This document shows positions 1 to 8,578 of a DNA stretch of 64,000 bases, in pieces. Each line of letters starts with the position of its first letter. The first letter of the stretch is position 1. The DNA lies in NCBI RefSeq assembly GCF_018614955.1, contig NZ_JAGGNV010000060.1, positions 1 through 64,000 on the forward strand. The letters run 5' to 3'. This stretch comes from Variovorax paradoxus (GTDB lineage: Bacteria; Pseudomonadota; Gammaproteobacteria; Burkholderiales; Burkholderiaceae_C). Made by a program: the position numbers and the translations under genes. Under the pieces are notes generated by a model that was not told the origin of the DNA, did not search any database, and was given only the letters and a program-made list of their open reading frames with translations.

Positions 1-1
1 C

Positions 2-301
2 AGCCAGATAGTCGCGCCACACAGGCAGCATTCCTCTGGAGGCAAATCGAACCTGTTGGGCATGAGCAAGCGCGGCGACAGCTACCTACGCACCTTGCTG
101 ATACACGGGGCACGATCGGTGATCTACCGTGCCGCGCAGAAAGCAGATTCGTGCAGCTGGGTCAACGCCGTCGTCCAGCGCCGAAACAAGAACATCGCGG
201 CGGTCGCGCTGGCCAACAAAAACGCTCGAATCGTATGGGCGCTGCTGGCCCATGACCGACGTTACGAAACGGGCTACAGCAGAGCGACCGCGGAAGCTTG
301 A
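2..301 (+). pseudogene. IS110/IS1111-family transposase, C-terminal fragment
   Basis: The reading frame is open from the window edge to the stop at 301 and encodes the C-terminal transposase_20 part: a SSGGK stretch, then SKRGDSYLRTLLIHGAR and a final ALANKNARIVWALL, the typical end of IS1111-type transposases. The N-terminal DEDD catalytic half lies outside the window, so it cannot be told whether the gene is complete. It is related to, but clearly different from, the copy at 2061-2852. In sense it is the last third of a site-specific DEDD transposase that would work with a bridge RNA. Confidence 0.75.
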
Positions 302-658
302 TCGAAGGCGAGGCGCAGACGAGACATAACGACCTCAGGGAGAAATACCACCGATTGCTCAGGCGATCATGAAGTGATGGCAAGACAGGTAAGACCGTGG
401 TTGGCAAAGCCCGTGACTGCCCAGGCACCAAGAGTGCGTGTAAGCGATTGAGGCGTCAACCAGCAGATCCCATCAGGGACCGCAGCCAAAAGCTGCAATC
501 GAAGTCCGAATGTACGGGAGCAATCTTCACCTTTAAATCATCATGAATTGAGAGGCTGGCATAGGGGGCGTTCATGTACGGCCAGTCGCCCCACCTTGAG
601 ATCTGAAGGTAAGCCGGAGACCATGGAGTCCATCTAAAGCGCGATAACGCATACGCAC
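302..658. other. Non-coding stretch 3' of the IS110-type transposase
   Basis: I see no supportable gene here. In IS1111-type elements a long non-coding region follows the transposase and carries the bridge RNA, so part of this stretch is probably the 3' end of that insertion sequence. I could not identify its exact end. Confidence 0.35.
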
Positions 659-922
659 TCAGTCCTTCACCCGCCGTTCCATCTCAAACCGCTTCTGGAT
701 TGCCAAAACCAGCTCCCAGGGCTCCACGTCAAGTCCGATCGACAGCTTGAACAAACTCGTCAGCGATGGGCTGGTTTTAGCGAGTTCAAGCTTCGCGACG
801 AACGTCCTGTTCATCTCAGAGGAGAACGCCAAGTCATCCTGGCTCATGCCGAGTGCTGCACGTCGAGCTTTGAGCTCCGATGCGAGCGCTTTCAGCAACG
901 CAGGATTTTGAGTGGAACGCAT
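659..922 (-). CDS. Small XRE-family transcriptional regulator
   Basis: An 87-residue protein consisting almost entirely of one helix-turn-helix domain (about residues 10-75). The sequence LKARRAALGMSQDDLAF is the first helix pair, followed by FVAKLELAKTSPSLTSL for the recognition helix and the conserved downstream turn. It should be a cytoplasmic DNA-binding repressor or activator. It diverges from the XRE-cupin gene at 1082, and the 160-bp gap between them must hold both promoters. No target can be named. Confidence 0.7.
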   Translation of the reverse strand: MRSTQNPALLKALASELKARRAALGMSQDDLAFSSEMNRTFVAKLELAKTSPSLTSLFKLSIGLDVEPWELVLAIQKRFEMERRVKD

Positions 923-1081
923 GCAGCGAGACTCGCTGACCGCATGTTTCTATGCACCCGTGTTTATGGTACAAAGCAAAATGCACGATCGTCGCTCATG
1001 CGTAGTTGCAGGGGTGCGCTAGCTGAAGACCAACCTTCGAGGAAGTAGATCTGTTGCAGAAAGCGGATTGATTTGCCGGCG

Positions 1082-1747
1082 ATGAGCTTGACACCCTCTC
1101 CCTTCCCGACCTCCCAGCCCTTTCGGGTGCCAGCATCGGTGCTGCGCGCACGCGTTCCTTCTGCATCGCCGCCCCCTCGCAGCGACTCCGTATCCCGCAT
1201 CGGCCACCAAGTACGCGCGCTCCGAATCGCCTCCGGCGCCTCTGGTGGAGAGCTGGCCTCCCGCTCGGGCGTCTCCCCCTCCATGCTCTCCCGCATCGAG
1301 CGCGGTCTGGTCTCCCCTTCCGTCGAAACCTTGGATCGCATCGCCGGCGGCCTGGGCGTGCCCGTCTCGCGCTTCTTCGGCGACCAGTCCGGCCGCACGG
1401 ACTTCTCCCACGTCCCCTCGGGCCGGGGCATCCTGGTCGACCGGGTCGGTGCCGTGGCCGGCTACCGCTACGAGCTCCTCGGCCATCAGCTTTCCGGCAA
1501 CCTGTTCGTCGAGCCCTACCTGGTCACCCTGCTGCCGGAGGCTGAGCCCTATGTCACCTTCCAGCACCCGGGCGTGAAGTTCCTGCACCTCCTCTCAGGC
1601 CGGGTCTCCTACCGCTACGGCGCAAAGGTAGTGAAGCTAGGGCCAGGGGACTCGCTGCAGTTCGACGCCACCGCACTGCATGGGATCGAATCCATCGAGG
1701 CCGGCCCGGTGACGTACCTGTCAATCGTGTTCACGATGCGTGAGTGA
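1082..1747 (+). CDS. XRE-family regulator with C-terminal cupin domain
   Basis: A 221-residue regulator. After a proline/serine-rich leader, the helix-turn-helix runs from about residue 40 to 100 (LRIASGASGGELASRSGV, then SPSMLSRIERGLVSPSVETL). A cupin_2 sensor domain follows at about 145-220, with FLHLLSGRVSYRYG, LGPGDSLQFD and a final HGIE. Proteins of this build (PuuR-like) bind a small molecule in the cupin barrel and repress nearby catabolic or transport genes; the ligand here is unknown. I chose ATG 1082; a TTG at 1073 is in frame but has no better ribosome-binding site. Confidence 0.75.
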   Translation: MSLTPSPFPTSQPFRVPASVLRARVPSASPPPRSDSVSRIGHQVRALRIASGASGGELASRSGVSPSMLSRIERGLVSPSVETLDRIAGGLGVPVSRFFGDQSGRTDFSHVPSGRGILVDRVGAVAGYRYELLGHQLSGNLFVEPYLVTLLPEAEPYVTFQHPGVKFLHLLSGRVSYRYGAKVVKLGPGDSLQFDATALHGIESIEAGPVTYLSIVFTMRE

Positions 1748-2060
1748 CGGGGTAATCGTCTTTTTCGTGCATGTATGGACCCGACGCCTTTTGCAAGCTC
1801 TTTTCAGCGGTGAGAAACGGTTTGCAGGCATGTATCCGGCTTGCTTGTAGGGCAGGTGGTCCCGAAACATGCCCGCAGCCTCGATGAGATCCGCACACCT
1901 TGTCCTTAGCAAATTGACGGCTTGGGCCCATGAGCGCAGCCGGCACCAAAATCAGGCTTTGAGGTGTTGGTCCTACCAGTTTCGTCATCACTTCCAACAG
2001 CATCGCAAACCAGCGATGGGCACTTCCCTCCCGAATACGGTGAACTTTGCCAGGGCGGTA
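1748..2060. other. Non-coding stretch beside the IS110-type remnant
   Basis: No gene is supportable. This lies 3' of the minus-strand transposase remnant ending at 2061 and probably includes its 3' non-coding (bridge RNA) region. No clear terminal repeat was found. Confidence 0.3.
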
Positions 2061-2852
2061 TCAGGCCACGGCTGGCGAACGATACGGGTCTTCCCGACTG
2101 AGCAGGGCCTGGATCACCCGCGCGTTCTTGTTGGCCAAGGCCACCGCCGCTCGGTTGTAGCCGCGGCGGGCCACCAGGTCCTGCAGCCATCGGCTGCGCG
2201 CATCGCTCTTGCCGACCATGTACCGCAGCACTGCGCGCGCCCCGTGGATCAACAGCGTTCGAAGGTACGTGTCGCCGCGCTTGCTGATTCCCGACAGGCG
2301 TGACTTGCCGCCCGATGAGTATTGCCGTGGCACCAAGCCCAACCATGCTGCGAGGTGGCGGCCGTTCTTGAACTCTCTCGCGTCGCCGACGGCAGCCACC
2401 ATCGCAGTGGCGGTCACCGCCCCCCCACCATCAATGGCCGCGATCTTCTTGCACAGGGCCGATCTCCTCATGAAGGCCTTGATCCATTCATCGGCGTGCG
2501 CGATGCGCTGCTCCAACTGCTCGATCTGCTGGGAGATTTCCAGGAACAACGCCTGACACGTGCGCGTCAGCTCGCCTTCGCAGGCGCCAAGTAGTTTCGG
2601 GAGCGCACGCTTGAAAGCCCCCGGCGACTGAGCCGCCACCAGTCCGCGCTCCCCTAGCAGCCCCCGGGCTTGGTTGATCAGCGCGGTGCGCTGGTGCACA
2701 AGCAATTCTCGAATCCGGTGGACCGCCTCCATGTCCTGCTGCTCCACGGACTTGACCGGCACGAAATGCATCGTCGGGCGACAGGCAGCCTCCACGATCG
2801 CCTCGGCGTCGTTGCGATCGTTCTTGTTCGTCTTCACGAAGGCGGTGACGTA
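2061..2852 (-). pseudogene. IS110/IS1111-family transposase, 5'-truncated
   Basis: About 260 codons remain. The sequence FVKTNKNDRNDAEAI carries the middle of the DEDD catalytic domain, and the C-terminal transposase_20 domain follows (IAAIDGGGAVTATAMVAAVG, then SSGGKSRLSG and KRGDTYLRTLLIHGAR). The first 50 or so residues are missing. The frame instead runs without a stop into a ligase remnant at about 2853, giving a chimeric open frame. The element was therefore truncated by a deletion or rearrangement rather than by a point mutation. Confidence 0.8.
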
Positions 2853-3324
2853 TCTGATGTCGTGCGCCTCGTTGTCGAAGTGGTTCACGAACAGCAGGCT
2901 GGGCCGAGGTTCGTTGAGCAGCTTGGCCAGGCGCGCCTTGCGCTCGACGAGCGGCAGCTGTGTGATGTCCTCGCCCTGGTCGACCAGCAGATCGAAGGCG
3001 CAGTAGGTGACGGTCCGCGCCCTCGTACCAGCGCCGGCGCCGCGCACGATCCTGGAATCGATCGAAGTCGCTGTCGTCGAGCACGCATCCCTCCCCGTCC
3101 GTGACGTAAGGGCCGCCCTCAACGGTTGCCAGCGCCTGCACGACCTCTGGGAACCACCCGGTGGCATTGGCGCCCTGGCGGGTGCGCAGCTCGCACCTCC
3201 CATCCCCGAACTTCGCCATCAGGCGCCAGCCGTCAAACTTGATCTCGTAAATCCAGCCCGGCTCTTCGACGTCGAGTGGCCGTTCGTCGAGAAGCATCGG
3301 AGGTAAGTCGCGTAGGTGGACCAT
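2853..3324 (-). pseudogene. ATP-dependent DNA ligase (LigD-type) N-terminal remnant, frameshifted
   Basis: The first part, from ATG 3324, encodes the adenylation motif region: EIKFDGWRLMAKFGDGRC carries the KxDG nucleotidyl-attachment lysine, and VTDGEGCVLDDSDFDRFQ follows. Near 3010-3020 the frame shifts by one base and continues as TVTYCAFDLLVDQGEDITQL, the next ligase motif, until the junction with the transposase remnant near 2853. Known members are non-homologous end-joining ligases partnered by Ku. This copy cannot give a working ligase, because it is frameshifted and lacks everything after the early adenylation domain. Confidence 0.8.
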
Positions 3325-3487
3325 CACAGCAAGTGTCCTCAATGTCCCTCACGGCCGCTGTCAGCAGGATGCGCCAAATGCCTGCATGTCAAACCGCATC
3401 GTTGCCGTCGAATTGATCCAGGGTCTGTCGGCAGCCGAGCGGCAGTGGCAGCCCCATCCCTTCGATTGGCTGAAGGAGCACGACAAA

Positions 3488-3667
3488 ATGGCAGACGACA
3501 AGACGAAGGTGGGCGGTCAAGACCTCAAGCGGATCAACGTGAACGAGGAATACGAGGTCAGCGACTGGGCAACAGCGCTCGGCGTCACGCCGGACCAACT
3601 TCGCAAAGCGATTGCTGCTGTTGGCGACCGGGTAGATAGGGTCCGTGAGTACCTTGAGAAGAAGTGA
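3488..3667 (+). CDS. DUF3606-domain small protein
   Basis: A 59-residue acidic protein, MADDKTKVGGQDLKRINV then YEVSDWATALGVTPDQL and VREYLEKK, matching the usual length and pattern of DUF3606 proteins. No biochemical function is established for the family. ATG 3488 is preceded by a good GGAG site about 10 bases upstream, so the longer in-frame start at 3386 is not needed. A second tiny gene starts 7 bases after its stop. Confidence 0.7.
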   Translation: MADDKTKVGGQDLKRINVNEEYEVSDWATALGVTPDQLRKAIAAVGDRVDRVREYLEKK

Positions 3668-3674
3668 GGATGCT

Positions 3675-3782
3675 ATGCCGGCTAAGCCTCGCGAATCCCA
3701 GTTCGTCGCCGACACGGAGAAGCTGATCCAGTCGCTCGAGGCGCTCGGCGGTCGGAAGCCAGCGTCGAAGAAAAGCCGCTAA
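3675..3782 (+). CDS. Very small hypothetical protein (35 aa)
   Basis: ATG 3675 follows the DUF3606 stop with a GTGAGGATGCT ribosome-binding region. It encodes a basic-tailed peptide beginning MPAKPRESQFVADTEKLIQ and ending in lysine and serine residues. Position and ribosome-binding site suggest translational coupling to the upstream gene. No family is recognised and function is unknown. Confidence 0.4.
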   Translation: MPAKPRESQFVADTEKLIQSLEALGGRKPASKKSR

Positions 3783-3894
3783 GACCCGGAAGCGCCCGCC
3801 CGCGCGACCTATCGAGGAGTTGCTCCCACGACGGAGGGCCGTAAGACAAGAAGGCCACCTACCGCTGAGATCCGGCGCCTTCGGTCTGGTGACA

Positions 3895-4266
3895 TCAAGA
3901 GCTCAACGCTGCGCAAAAGGCAAGGAACTCTTCCAGTTCCGTTGACTTGTCGAAAACCGCAGTCGCGCCCATCGACCCGGCACGCTCGCGCATGAGCGGC
4001 GTTGCATAGTTTGAAAGTACAACCACCCGAACATTGGGGCGCTCCTGTCGGAAATGCTTGAGTACGCCGAATCCCGAGCCTTCACGAAGAAGGAGGTCAG
4101 TGATCACGAGCTGAAGCTCGCCGGTGTATGACTTCAGCCACTCTTTTGCTTCCATCTCCGTCTCCGCGACCGCGATGACCTCTGCTCGCCCGAGATCCTC
4201 GATTGCGGGTATGAGGTGGGTCCGAATGGTCGCGCTGTCTTCTACTAGAAAGGTGATGACCGGCAT
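3895..4266 (-). CDS. Single-domain response regulator (receiver)
   Basis: The 123 residues form one CheY-like receiver domain. The acidic pair sits in FLVEDSATIR near the start, the phospho-acceptor aspartate in ITDLLLREGSG around residue 58, the conserved threonine position is replaced by LSNYATP, and the lysine is in FDKSTELEEF near 105. There is no output domain, so it probably acts by protein-protein contact or as a phosphate sink. No kinase gene is adjacent. Confidence 0.8.
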   Translation of the reverse strand: MPVITFLVEDSATIRTHLIPAIEDLGRAEVIAVAETEMEAKEWLKSYTGELQLVITDLLLREGSGFGVLKHFRQERPNVRVVVLSNYATPLMRERAGSMGATAVFDKSTELEEFLAFCAALSS

Positions 4267-4356
4267 GGCCCAGTGTGCGCTGGTGATTTGAGCCGGGAGA
4301 CTGATGGTCCTCGCGCTCAGAGCATGTCGGTCTGGCGGAGCATCCGTTGGAGGGTT

Positions 4357-4641
4357 CTACGCAGGGTCGTTTGGTTTGCGAGCCTCGATCTCATCCGTCA
4401 GTTGCTCGTTCACCTTGTCGAGCTTGTCAGCGGCTTCGCCTAGCTGCTTCTCAAGATTCACGGCTTGTTCTGTCGCCAAGCCGAGATCCTCCGGCGCGCC
4501 CGAAGGAACCGTTTGATCCAGTACAGTGTGGACAAGGGCGAGATCATCCGCAATCTGCTTGATCTCTTCGGTTGCTTCCCTGTTCTTATCCAACGAGCTT
4601 GCCAAGTCAGAAGGCTTGGCGGTCTTCTTCGCAGTGCTCAC
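4357..4641 (-). CDS. Hypothetical acidic coiled-coil protein
   Basis: 94 residues, very rich in E, D, K, L and A, with a long predicted coiled coil (EEIKQIADDLALVHTVLDQ, then LEKQLGEAADKLDKVNEQL). No domain family is recognised. It is transcribed in the same direction as the response regulator at 3895 and the SRAP remnant at 4675. It may be expressed with them, but nothing shows a role. Confidence 0.45.
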   Translation of the reverse strand: MSTAKKTAKPSDLASSLDKNREATEEIKQIADDLALVHTVLDQTVPSGAPEDLGLATEQAVNLEKQLGEAADKLDKVNEQLTDEIEARKPNDPA

Positions 4642-4674
4642 CGTTCCTCCAGGGATGTCGAAGCCTGAAGAGTA

Positions 4675-5428
4675 TCACCCCGCCGGCCGCGCGACGTAAC
4701 TCCGGCGGCGATCTGGGGGGTTGTGCGTTGCCATCTTGGACGGCGGCGGTTCGGCCGTCATCGCCAGGCGCTCGGCCGGGAACTGGGTGAGGAAGTCGCG
4801 CGAGCGCTCCGCCGGCGCGTCGAGCCATTCCTCGTACTGGGCCTCCGGCAGGATCACCACCATGCGCTTGTCCTGCTGCTCTGGCGGGCGCTTCGGATCC
4901 GGCCGGTGCATCTCCTTGAACAGGGGGTGATCGTCGGCGTTGATCGTCAGCATCGTGAAGCTGAGCTCCCATTCGAGCGTCGTCGGGTTTTTCCAGGGCG
5001 CCCACAGGCCCGCCACCCCGAGGGTCTCATCGTTGGCCGCGGTGAACCGGGTCGGGATCGCGCTGCCGGTGCGCCAGTCCGGCTCATAGATCGCCTCGCA
5101 CGGCACGATGCAGTGCCGCGGCTTGGCCCATGCGTTCTTGAAGCTCGCGAGCTGGTCGACCGTCTCTGCCCTCGCGTTGTATGTGCGCAGGCCGAACTTG
5201 ATGTCCTTGGCGAAGCCCGGCAGCAGGCCGAAGTGCGCGTCTACGACTTCGAAATCGGGCACGGCCTCGTCACCCGATTCGCGCTCCGGCGGCCGGCGCA
5301 CGATCGGCGCCATCTGCGTCGGGTAGATGCAGGCCGCCCGGCGGCGGCTCCCAGTCGAGCGGGAGCTTGATGCCGAACCGTTTCTCCAGCTGCTTGCGGC
5401 GCTTCTCGGCTTGGTAGTGGCTGCACAT
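4675..5428 (-). pseudogene. SRAP-family protein (YedK/HMCES type), frameshifted near its N-terminus
   Basis: SRAP proteins crosslink abasic sites in single-stranded DNA through an N-terminal cysteine exposed after Met removal. ATG 5428 starts MCSHYQAEKRRKQLEKRFG, which has the expected catalytic Cys2. Near 5335 the frame breaks by one base, and the main body continues in the other frame: YPTQMAPIVRRPPERESGDE, FGLRTYNARAETVD with its conserved asparagine and arginine, ARHCIVPCEAIYEPDW-like PRHCIVPCEAIYEPDW, and FTMLTINADDHPLFKEMHRP. The 212-residue frame from ATG 5313 alone lacks Cys2. It is either a pseudogene or carries one sequencing indel. Confidence 0.8.
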
Positions 5429-5444
5429 GCCCGGAATGTAGCGC

Positions 5445-5636
5445 TCAGAACGGCAAAGGCGTCACAGGGCCGAGCCAGGCTACGGCAGCCGCATCCGGCG
5501 CCATCGAGCGCAGTCGCTCATCCCGCCACAGCTCGCTCGCGACCTCCTCCAGCTCTAGCGGATCAACGGTGCGCCACCGCTGCTGCAGCCGGTGCGCGCA
5601 GGCGGCGATCCAGAGGTCTGCAGGTGTCTCGTCCAT
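5445..5636 (-). CDS. Small hypothetical protein upstream of the SRAP gene
   Basis: 63 residues, with MDETPADLWIAACAHRLQQR at the start and EEVASELWRDERLR in the middle; it looks all-helical. It lies 16 bp upstream of the SRAP start on the same strand, so it is probably the first gene of that operon. Its promoter must lie in the short gap shared with the divergent gene at 5687. No function is known. Confidence 0.55.
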   Translation of the reverse strand: MDETPADLWIAACAHRLQQRWRTVDPLELEEVASELWRDERLRSMAPDAAAVAWLGPVTPLPF

Positions 5637-5656
5637 GCCTCCAGCATATCAAAAGG

Positions 5657-5676
5657 CTGTACGTTTATCCAGTGTA
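5657..5676. promoter_or_regulatory. Possible LexA/SOS-type operator between divergent genes
   Basis: CTGTACGTTTATCCAG (5657-5672) fits the pattern CTGT-N8-NCAG with one mismatch from the usual CTGT-N8-ACAG box. A TTATCCAGTGT sequence is repeated directly, 15 bases apart, in the same gap. It lies upstream of the SRAP operon; genes of this family are often damage-regulated. The match is imperfect and the call is tentative. Confidence 0.3.
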
Positions 5677-5686
5677 TGCTTATCCA

Positions 5687-6004
5687 GTGTTTTGCACCGT
5701 CTATCGCCTGTACCGGCATGCCGAGCGGATGCCGCCAGAGATGGCGCGCGCCGGGGGAGTGTTCGGCTGGCTGCTGATCACGCACCGCGGCACGCTGTCG
5801 CCCCAGCACGAGCTCGTGGCCAGGCTCTATCCGACTCCAAAGACTGAGGTCGAGTTGCTGATTCCGGAGCTATGGTTCCCAACGCTCAAGCTGGTCAAGG
5901 AAGGCATCCTGATCGCAGGGCACGAGGCGGGTCCGACAGCGAAGGTTCACCAGCGCTGGTGGTGCGTGCCGGGCCCGATGGATGACGGTGGACGAGCGAG
6001 CTAG
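5687..6004 (+). CDS. Hypothetical protein
   Basis: About 105 residues from GTG 5687 (another possible start is ATG 5730). Readable stretches are VYRLYRHAERMPPEMARAGG, FGWLLITHRGTLSPQHELV and WWCVPGP near the end. No family is recognised. It reads divergently from the SRAP operon and stops 2 bases before the next small gene, suggesting a two-gene transcript. Confidence 0.5.
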   Translation: MFCTVYRLYRHAERMPPEMARAGGVFGWLLITHRGTLSPQHELVARLYPTPKTEVELLIPELWFPTLKLVKEGILIAGHEAGPTAKVHQRWWCVPGPMDDGGRAS

Positions 6005-6005
6005 G

Positions 6006-6185
6006 ATGAGCGCCATGATCGTCGAAGACCCGTACAACGTCTGGGCACGAGCCTTTGCAGACGAGTGCGCGCGGATGTCGAACGGCGATCTCGACCCGCA
6101 TCAGGCATGGGATCTGGCGGACGATCTCTACGCGGCGAACAAGGATCGGGATCCTGCGGAGGTAGCACGGGAGGAGTGGGAGTGA
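6006..6185 (+). CDS. Small hypothetical protein (59 aa)
   Basis: Begins MSAMIVEDPYNVWARAFADE and ends DPAEVAREEWE. The C-terminal pattern (helical segment, then D-P-x-E-V-A-R) resembles the small protein encoded at 7767-7937 on the other side of the IS256 element. The two may be distant paralogues. The start codon lies 2 bases after the upstream stop. Function unknown. Confidence 0.5.
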   Translation: MSAMIVEDPYNVWARAFADECARMSNGDLDPHQAWDLADDLYAANKDRDPAEVAREEWE

Positions 6186-6224
6186 GCCAATTCAGGCACG
6201 GCGGCACCTGTAGCCGCCCAGTCA

Positions 6225-7710
6225 GCCTCCAAGGAGTTGTCAGGATTTTTGTGTTCGAGGCCGGTTGATTCGATTTGGTCTCGCTTTTTATGTTTTCGGG
6301 CCCCTGCCAGGCCGCCGGAGGCGCCCCGGTTGAGCCATGTATTCATGGTTCAACCTCCTGATTTTGCGTCGCCTTGAGCCGCGTGCGTGAAGCGCTCTTC
6401 GTAGAGGATCGCGAACTGATTCATCGCCTCCTTCCAATTGTGCGCCGCGCGCCCCCAGTCGGTCGTGATGTTGCGCAACGCCAGCCAGATCAGCTTGGAG
6501 GCCGCGTCATCACTGGGGAAGTGGCCGCGCGACTTGATGATCTTGCGCAACTGCGCGTTGATGCTCTCGATGGCGTTGGTCGTGTAGATCACCCGGCGTA
6601 TGGACGGCGGAAACGCGAAGAACGGAATCACCCGATCCCACGCACGGCGCCAAGCCGCCACCACGGTCGGGAACTTGATACCCCATGGGCCTTGAGCAAA
6701 GGCATCGAGTTCGGCCTCGGCCGCTTCGGCGCTCGCGGCCGTGTAGATCGGCTTGATCGCCGCGGCCAGCAGCTTGCGGTCCTTCCAGCTCGCGTAGTCC
6801 AGCGAGTTGCGTATCAGGTGCACGATGCAGGTCTGCAACGTGGTAGCCGGATACACCGCCGCCAGCGCCTCGGGCATGCCCTTCAAGCCATCGGTGACCG
6901 CGATGAGGATGTCACCCACGCCGCGGGTCTTCAGGTCGTTGAACACCTTCATCCAGAACTTGGCGCCCTCGGTGCCCTCGATCCACAGGCCGAGGATGTC
7001 GCGCGTGCCATCGGGCAGCACCCCAAAGGCCAGGTAGATGGCCTTGTTGCGCACCACCGCGTCTTCTTTGATCTTCACGCGCAAGGCGTCGAAGAAGACC
7101 ACCGGGTACATCGGCTCCAGCGGCCGGGCCTGCCAGGCGCCGACCTCGGCCATGACGGCGTCGGTGACCGAGCTGATGAACTCGGGCGACACCTCCACCG
7201 CGTAGCTCTCCAGCAAGAAGCCCTGGATCTCGCGCATGGTCATGCCGCGCGCGTACATGGCCACGATCTTGTCGTCGAAGCCGGTGAACCGACGTTCGTG
7301 CTTTGGAATGAGCACTGGCTCGAAGGAGCCCTCGCGGTCGCGCGGCACCTCGATGCGAAGCGGCCCGTCACCGGCCAAAACCGTCTTGGCACTCCTGCCA
7401 TTGCGCTGGTTGCCACCGCTGGCCTCGGGCTTGCTCGCGCCGCTCGGGTAGCCCAGGTGGTGCGACATCTCGGCACCCAAGGCGCGCTCGATGAGCGCCT
7501 TCTTGAACGCGGCCGTCGCCTCGTTGACTGCGTCACCGGTCATGGGGCCGGTGACGAACTGGTCAATCAACTCCTTCGGGATCGACGGCAGCGCCGCCAT
7601 CTTGGCGGCGATCGCCGCGTTCTTCATCTTCGTCTTGCTTACTGGCATACATGCTCCTGGTCGTCATGCTATGCCTCAAACACAAACTTTCTGACAGGCT
7701 CGCCTCCAAG
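6225..7710. mobile_element. IS256-family insertion sequence with 9-bp target duplication
   Basis: The element spans about 6234-7701 (1468 bp). The terminal repeats are imperfect: TGTCAG followed by a TTTGTGTT block and GAGGC, at 6238-6261 and inverted at 7673-7696, with 20 of 24 positions identical. Both ends begin with GAG. The 9-bp sequence GCCTCCAAG occurs just outside each end (6225-6233 and 7702-7710), the target duplication size known for IS256 elements. The insertion lies between small genes and does not split one. Confidence 0.85.
6350..7648 (-). CDS. IS256-family transposase (transposase_mut, DDE)
   Basis: 432 residues, the normal length. The catalytic residues are recognisable in order: aspartate in VVFFDALRVKIKED, aspartate in IAVTDGLKGMPEAL, the CIVHLIRNSLDYAS segment of the helical insertion, and glutamate in YTTNAIESINAQLRKIIKSR. 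No frameshift or missing motif is seen, and both inverted repeats and target duplications are present, so the element should be able to transpose. ATG 7648 is followed by a lysine-rich start. Confidence 0.95.
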   Translation of the reverse strand: MPVSKTKMKNAAIAAKMAALPSIPKELIDQFVTGPMTGDAVNEATAAFKKALIERALGAEMSHHLGYPSGASKPEASGGNQRNGRSAKTVLAGDGPLRIEVPRDREGSFEPVLIPKHERRFTGFDDKIVAMYARGMTMREIQGFLLESYAVEVSPEFISSVTDAVMAEVGAWQARPLEPMYPVVFFDALRVKIKEDAVVRNKAIYLAFGVLPDGTRDILGLWIEGTEGAKFWMKVFNDLKTRGVGDILIAVTDGLKGMPEALAAVYPATTLQTCIVHLIRNSLDYASWKDRKLLAAAIKPIYTAASAEAAEAELDAFAQGPWGIKFPTVVAAWRRAWDRVIPFFAFPPSIRRVIYTTNAIESINAQLRKIIKSRGHFPSDDAASKLIWLALRNITTDWGRAAHNWKEAMNQFAILYEERFTHAAQGDAKSGG

Positions 7711-7766
7711 GCTGCTTCCCGTTCACTGAGACGCTGTTTGCCCCCGGCGGATTTGCACCGCCCAGC

Positions 7767-7937
7767 TCAGTCGTCGTCTTGCACCTCGCGAAACGCACAC
7801 CTCGCGACCTCCTCGGGATCATGCCCCCGCTTGTCGGGCCACAACTGCATGGCCCAATCGAGCATGTCGTTGAACACCGCGCGCCCCCCCGTAAGTCGCT
7901 GCATCTCTGCAGCAAACTTCTCTGCCCACCCGACCAT
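7767..7937 (-). CDS. Small hypothetical protein (56 aa)
   Basis: ATG 7937 is preceded by an excellent GGGAGGAAGTG ribosome-binding site. The protein begins MVGWAEKFAAEMQRLTGG, then contains MLDWAMQLWPDKRGHDPEEV, and ends in acidic residues. It shares the overall plan and the DPEEVAR-like end with the protein at 6006-6185. No family or function is recognised. Confidence 0.55.
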   Translation of the reverse strand: MVGWAEKFAAEMQRLTGGRAVFNDMLDWAMQLWPDKRGHDPEEVARCAFREVQDDD

Positions 7938-8238
7938 CACTTCCTCCCTGCGAATCCGCAAGGATGATGCCTAAAGGGCGGTTTCCCTTGCACGGGCTTG
8001 GTTACCGGGGTTATTCCGGTCATTGAGCCGCCGTCCTGCGCACCGGCGCCAGGCGGATCCCTCTCGACGACGTAGTGCGGATAGGGCTCGGGCAAAAATG
8101 CGCTTGAGATAGGGAATACCGGTCGGTGTCGACGCTTTGAGGCCTCGCATAGGTCTTGTGAGCAAAGCGTACTTCGACCACCCGCCAGGATGCGCCATCT
8201 TTCGCAGCGCAGGCCACCAGCCTTCCCCACTGCCAGGA
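7938..8238. other. Stretch with a possible minus-strand gene fragment
   Basis: No complete gene is supportable. A minus-strand frame (8020-8244) has a protein-like stretch, WRVVEVRFAHKTYARPQSVD then RYSLSQAHFC, that may be the tail of a gene whose start was removed by the transposase remnant on its right. I recognise no family. Confidence 0.25.
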
Positions 8239-8578
8239 ATGCATGCCGCGTCAGAGAGTGACGCTGTCTTTGCGATCGCGCTGGAGGCCCACGGCAAGCC
8301 CGTGGCGTTCCACAGCGACAAGGCGAGCATCTTCCGGCCGGTGACCAAGCCGGAGTTCAGCGAGCGTGGCGTCACCCAGTTTGGCCGGGCCTTGTACGCT
8401 TGTACGAGCTGAACATTGACATCATGTGCGCCAATACCAGCCAGGCGAAGGGGCGGGTCGAACGCGCAAACCAGACGTTGCAGGACCGGCTCGTCAAGGA
8501 GATGAGGCTTCGTGGCATCAGCACGCTGGAGGCAGCCAACGCGTTCGCGCCACACTTCATCGCCGACACCCACGCATC
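8239..8578 (+). pseudogene. ISNCY-type transposase remnant
   Basis: Two frames together give a transposase core: LEAHGKPVAFHSDKASIFRP with the second catalytic aspartate, then TQFGRALY, then after a frameshift near 8400 ELNIDIMCANTSQAKGRVER with the catalytic glutamate and ANQTLQDRLVKEMRL. Both ends are missing. The 3' end runs directly into a nadB fragment near 8579, marking an old rearrangement point. Confidence 0.7.

Noticed and set aside
1019..1588. A 189-codon minus-strand open frame
   Set aside because: Antisense to the XRE-cupin gene, with a composition typical of a shadow frame.
6374..7729. A 451-codon plus-strand open frame
   Set aside because: Antisense to the intact IS256 transposase; no protein-like motifs.
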